Source: Clostridia bacterium (lineage in GTDB: Bacteria; Bacillota; Clostridia; Oscillospirales; Butyricicoccaceae). Taken from it: a DNA stretch of 7,959 bases. The notes below the pieces were generated by a model that saw nothing but the letters and a program-made list of their open reading frames with translations, was not told where the DNA came from and ran no database searches. The first letter of the stretch is position 1. Each line of letters begins with the position of its first letter. A program made the translations under genes and the position numbers. The stretch spans positions 1 through 7,959 of the forward strand of contig JAFQVZ010000011.1 of assembly GCA_017407765.1 (NCBI GenBank). Direction: 5' to 3'. This document shows, piece after piece, positions 7,301-7,959 of the stretch.

Positions 7301-7702
7301 ATGAGGATAACACACGAAGCTGACTATGCGGTCAGAATAGTGTATGTTCTGGCAGCAGAGAAAAAAATGCTCCCCGCCAGAGATATCTCCGAGAGATCGG
7401 GTGTGACCCTCAGGTTCGCGCTCAAGATACTCAGGAAGCTTGCTTCCGAAGGTATCGTTGTTTCGTACAAGGGTGCAAGCGGCGGATACGAGCTGGCAGC
7501 CGACCCCAAAGAGCTTTCGCTGGGTCAGCTGATAGAATGTATCGACGGTCCCCTTGAGATCAACCACTGCTTAAGCGATTCCTTCGATTGCACAAGGGTC
7601 GGAGATAAACGTATATGCAGGTTCAGGAGGGTCTTTTCCGAGCTCAGCATCGAGCTCAGAGACAAGCTCTACAGTCTTAAACTGAGCGATTTTATTGATT
7701 GA
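7301..7702 (+). CDS. Rrf2-family transcription regulator, probable Fe-S cluster sensor
   Basis: The 133-aa protein has the Rrf2 winged-helix fold. It starts with MRITHEADYAVR, its recognition helix region lies around SGVTLRFALKILRKLAS (33-49), and the wing follows with GASGGYELA (58-66). Cys90, Cys97 and Cys106 lie where IscR and NsrR hold an Fe-S cluster, but the spacing is C-X6-C-X8-C instead of C-X5-C-X5-C. Cys80 lies just before. It probably senses oxygen, nitric oxide, peroxide or cluster status and acts in the cytoplasm on its own promoter. The ATG at 7301 has AAAAGGAGG 7 bases upstream. It is first in an operon with the peroxidase gene 36 bases downstream. It is not clearly IscR (no isc genes next to it) nor CymR, so no symbol is given. 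It contains a TTA leucine codon at position 91, a codon absent from the M14 gene next to it. Confidence 0.92.
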   Translation: MRITHEADYAVRIVYVLAAEKKMLPARDISERSGVTLRFALKILRKLASEGIVVSYKGASGGYELAADPKELSLGQLIECIDGPLEINHCLSDSFDCTRVGDKRICRFRRVFSELSIELRDKLYSLKLSDFID

Positions 7703-7738
7703 AACTAAGAATAAAAAGAATTAAATGGAGGAACAATT

Positions 7739-7959
7739 ATGAAGAAGTTCGTTTGCACAGTTTGCGGTTATGTTCACGAAGGCGACGCACCTCCCGCAGC
7801 ATGTCCCGTATGTAAGGTCCCCGCTGAGAAGTTCAACGAGGTAGTCGGTGAGATGAAGCTGGCAGCCGAGCATGAGTACGGCGTATACGGCAAGACAGTA
7901 GCTAACAACCCCGACATCTCTGAAGCTGATAAGAAGTATATCTTCGAGCAGCTCATGGC
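7739..7959 (+). CDS. Reverse rubrerythrin / NADH peroxidase-type protein, N-terminal rubredoxin domain, cut by the right edge
   Basis: Seventy-three complete codons are visible before the window ends. The start MKKFVCTVCGYVHEG is a rubredoxin-type iron site, with Cys6/Cys9 and Cys22/Cys25 as two CXXC pairs, followed by KVPAEKFNEV. The remaining residues (about 40-73) lead into what is, in clostridial reverse rubrerythrins, the diiron four-helix domain; that part is outside the window. These cytoplasmic enzymes take electrons from NAD(P)H through a reductase and reduce hydrogen peroxide to water, and some also consume oxygen, which protects anaerobes. The ATG at 7739 has TGGAGG 7 bases upstream. 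The 36-base gap to the rrf2 stop holds no promoter or terminator that I can see, so the two genes are probably co-transcribed. A stand-alone rubredoxin or a differently ordered rubrerythrin cannot be fully excluded from this fragment, but the sequence after the metal site argues against a simple rubredoxin. Confidence 0.85.
   Translation, partial: MKKFVCTVCGYVHEGDAPPAACPVCKVPAEKFNEVVGEMKLAAEHEYGVYGKTVANNPDISEADKKYIFEQLM

Noticed and set aside
7774..7956. A 60-codon minus-strand frame over the peroxidase start.
   Set aside because: It is a shadow of the rubredoxin-domain gene, which has CXXC pairs and a proper ribosome site on the plus strand.

Overview
The window looks like chromosomal DNA from a strictly anaerobic Gram-positive bacterium of the class Clostridia. 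The signs are strong AGGAGG ribosome binding sites before nearly every gene, vegetative (sigma-A type) promoters with 17-base spacers, a DUF1576 membrane protein (a family known from Firmicutes), a half-transporter pair of the BmrCD/EfrAB kind, and a clostridial 'reverse rubrerythrin' peroxidase start. The genus cannot be told from this stretch. No mobile element, tRNA, rRNA, CRISPR array or prophage signal is visible.

Left part, minus strand (1-4515): three genes read leftward in one tight operon. Two ABC half-exporters (605 aa, then 610 aa) overlap by one base (TAATG). The second overlaps by eight bases with a polytopic DUF1576-type membrane protein, which starts at TTG and runs off the left edge. 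The two nucleotide-binding domains are asymmetric in complementary ways, so the pair should work as a heterodimer with one standard and one degenerate ATP site.

Centre (4516-4656): a 141-bp divergent control region. A promoter for the exporter operon (TTGACA-17-TATAGT, minus) and one for the peptidase gene (TTGACT-17-TACAAT with extended -10, plus) stand back to back. Their -35 boxes form an inverted repeat, GTCAAT-8-ATTGAC.

Right part, plus strand (4657-7959): an 827-aa zinc carboxypeptidase-like protein of the M14 type, with a C-terminal glutamine-amidotransferase-like domain and no signal peptide, closed by a strong intrinsic terminator. It is followed by an independent operon with its own promoter. 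This encodes an Rrf2-family regulator carrying three cysteines where IscR and NsrR bind an Fe-S cluster, then 36 bases later the start of a rubredoxin-rubrerythrin peroxidase cut by the right edge. This second operon is probably an oxygen/peroxide defence unit controlled by its own first gene.

The two sides share no obvious pathway. The best link is the shared control region between exporter and peptidase. Nothing here is clearly a new defence or mobile system. The most open questions are the DUF1576 protein coupled to the exporter and the cytoplasmic M14/amidotransferase-like protein.
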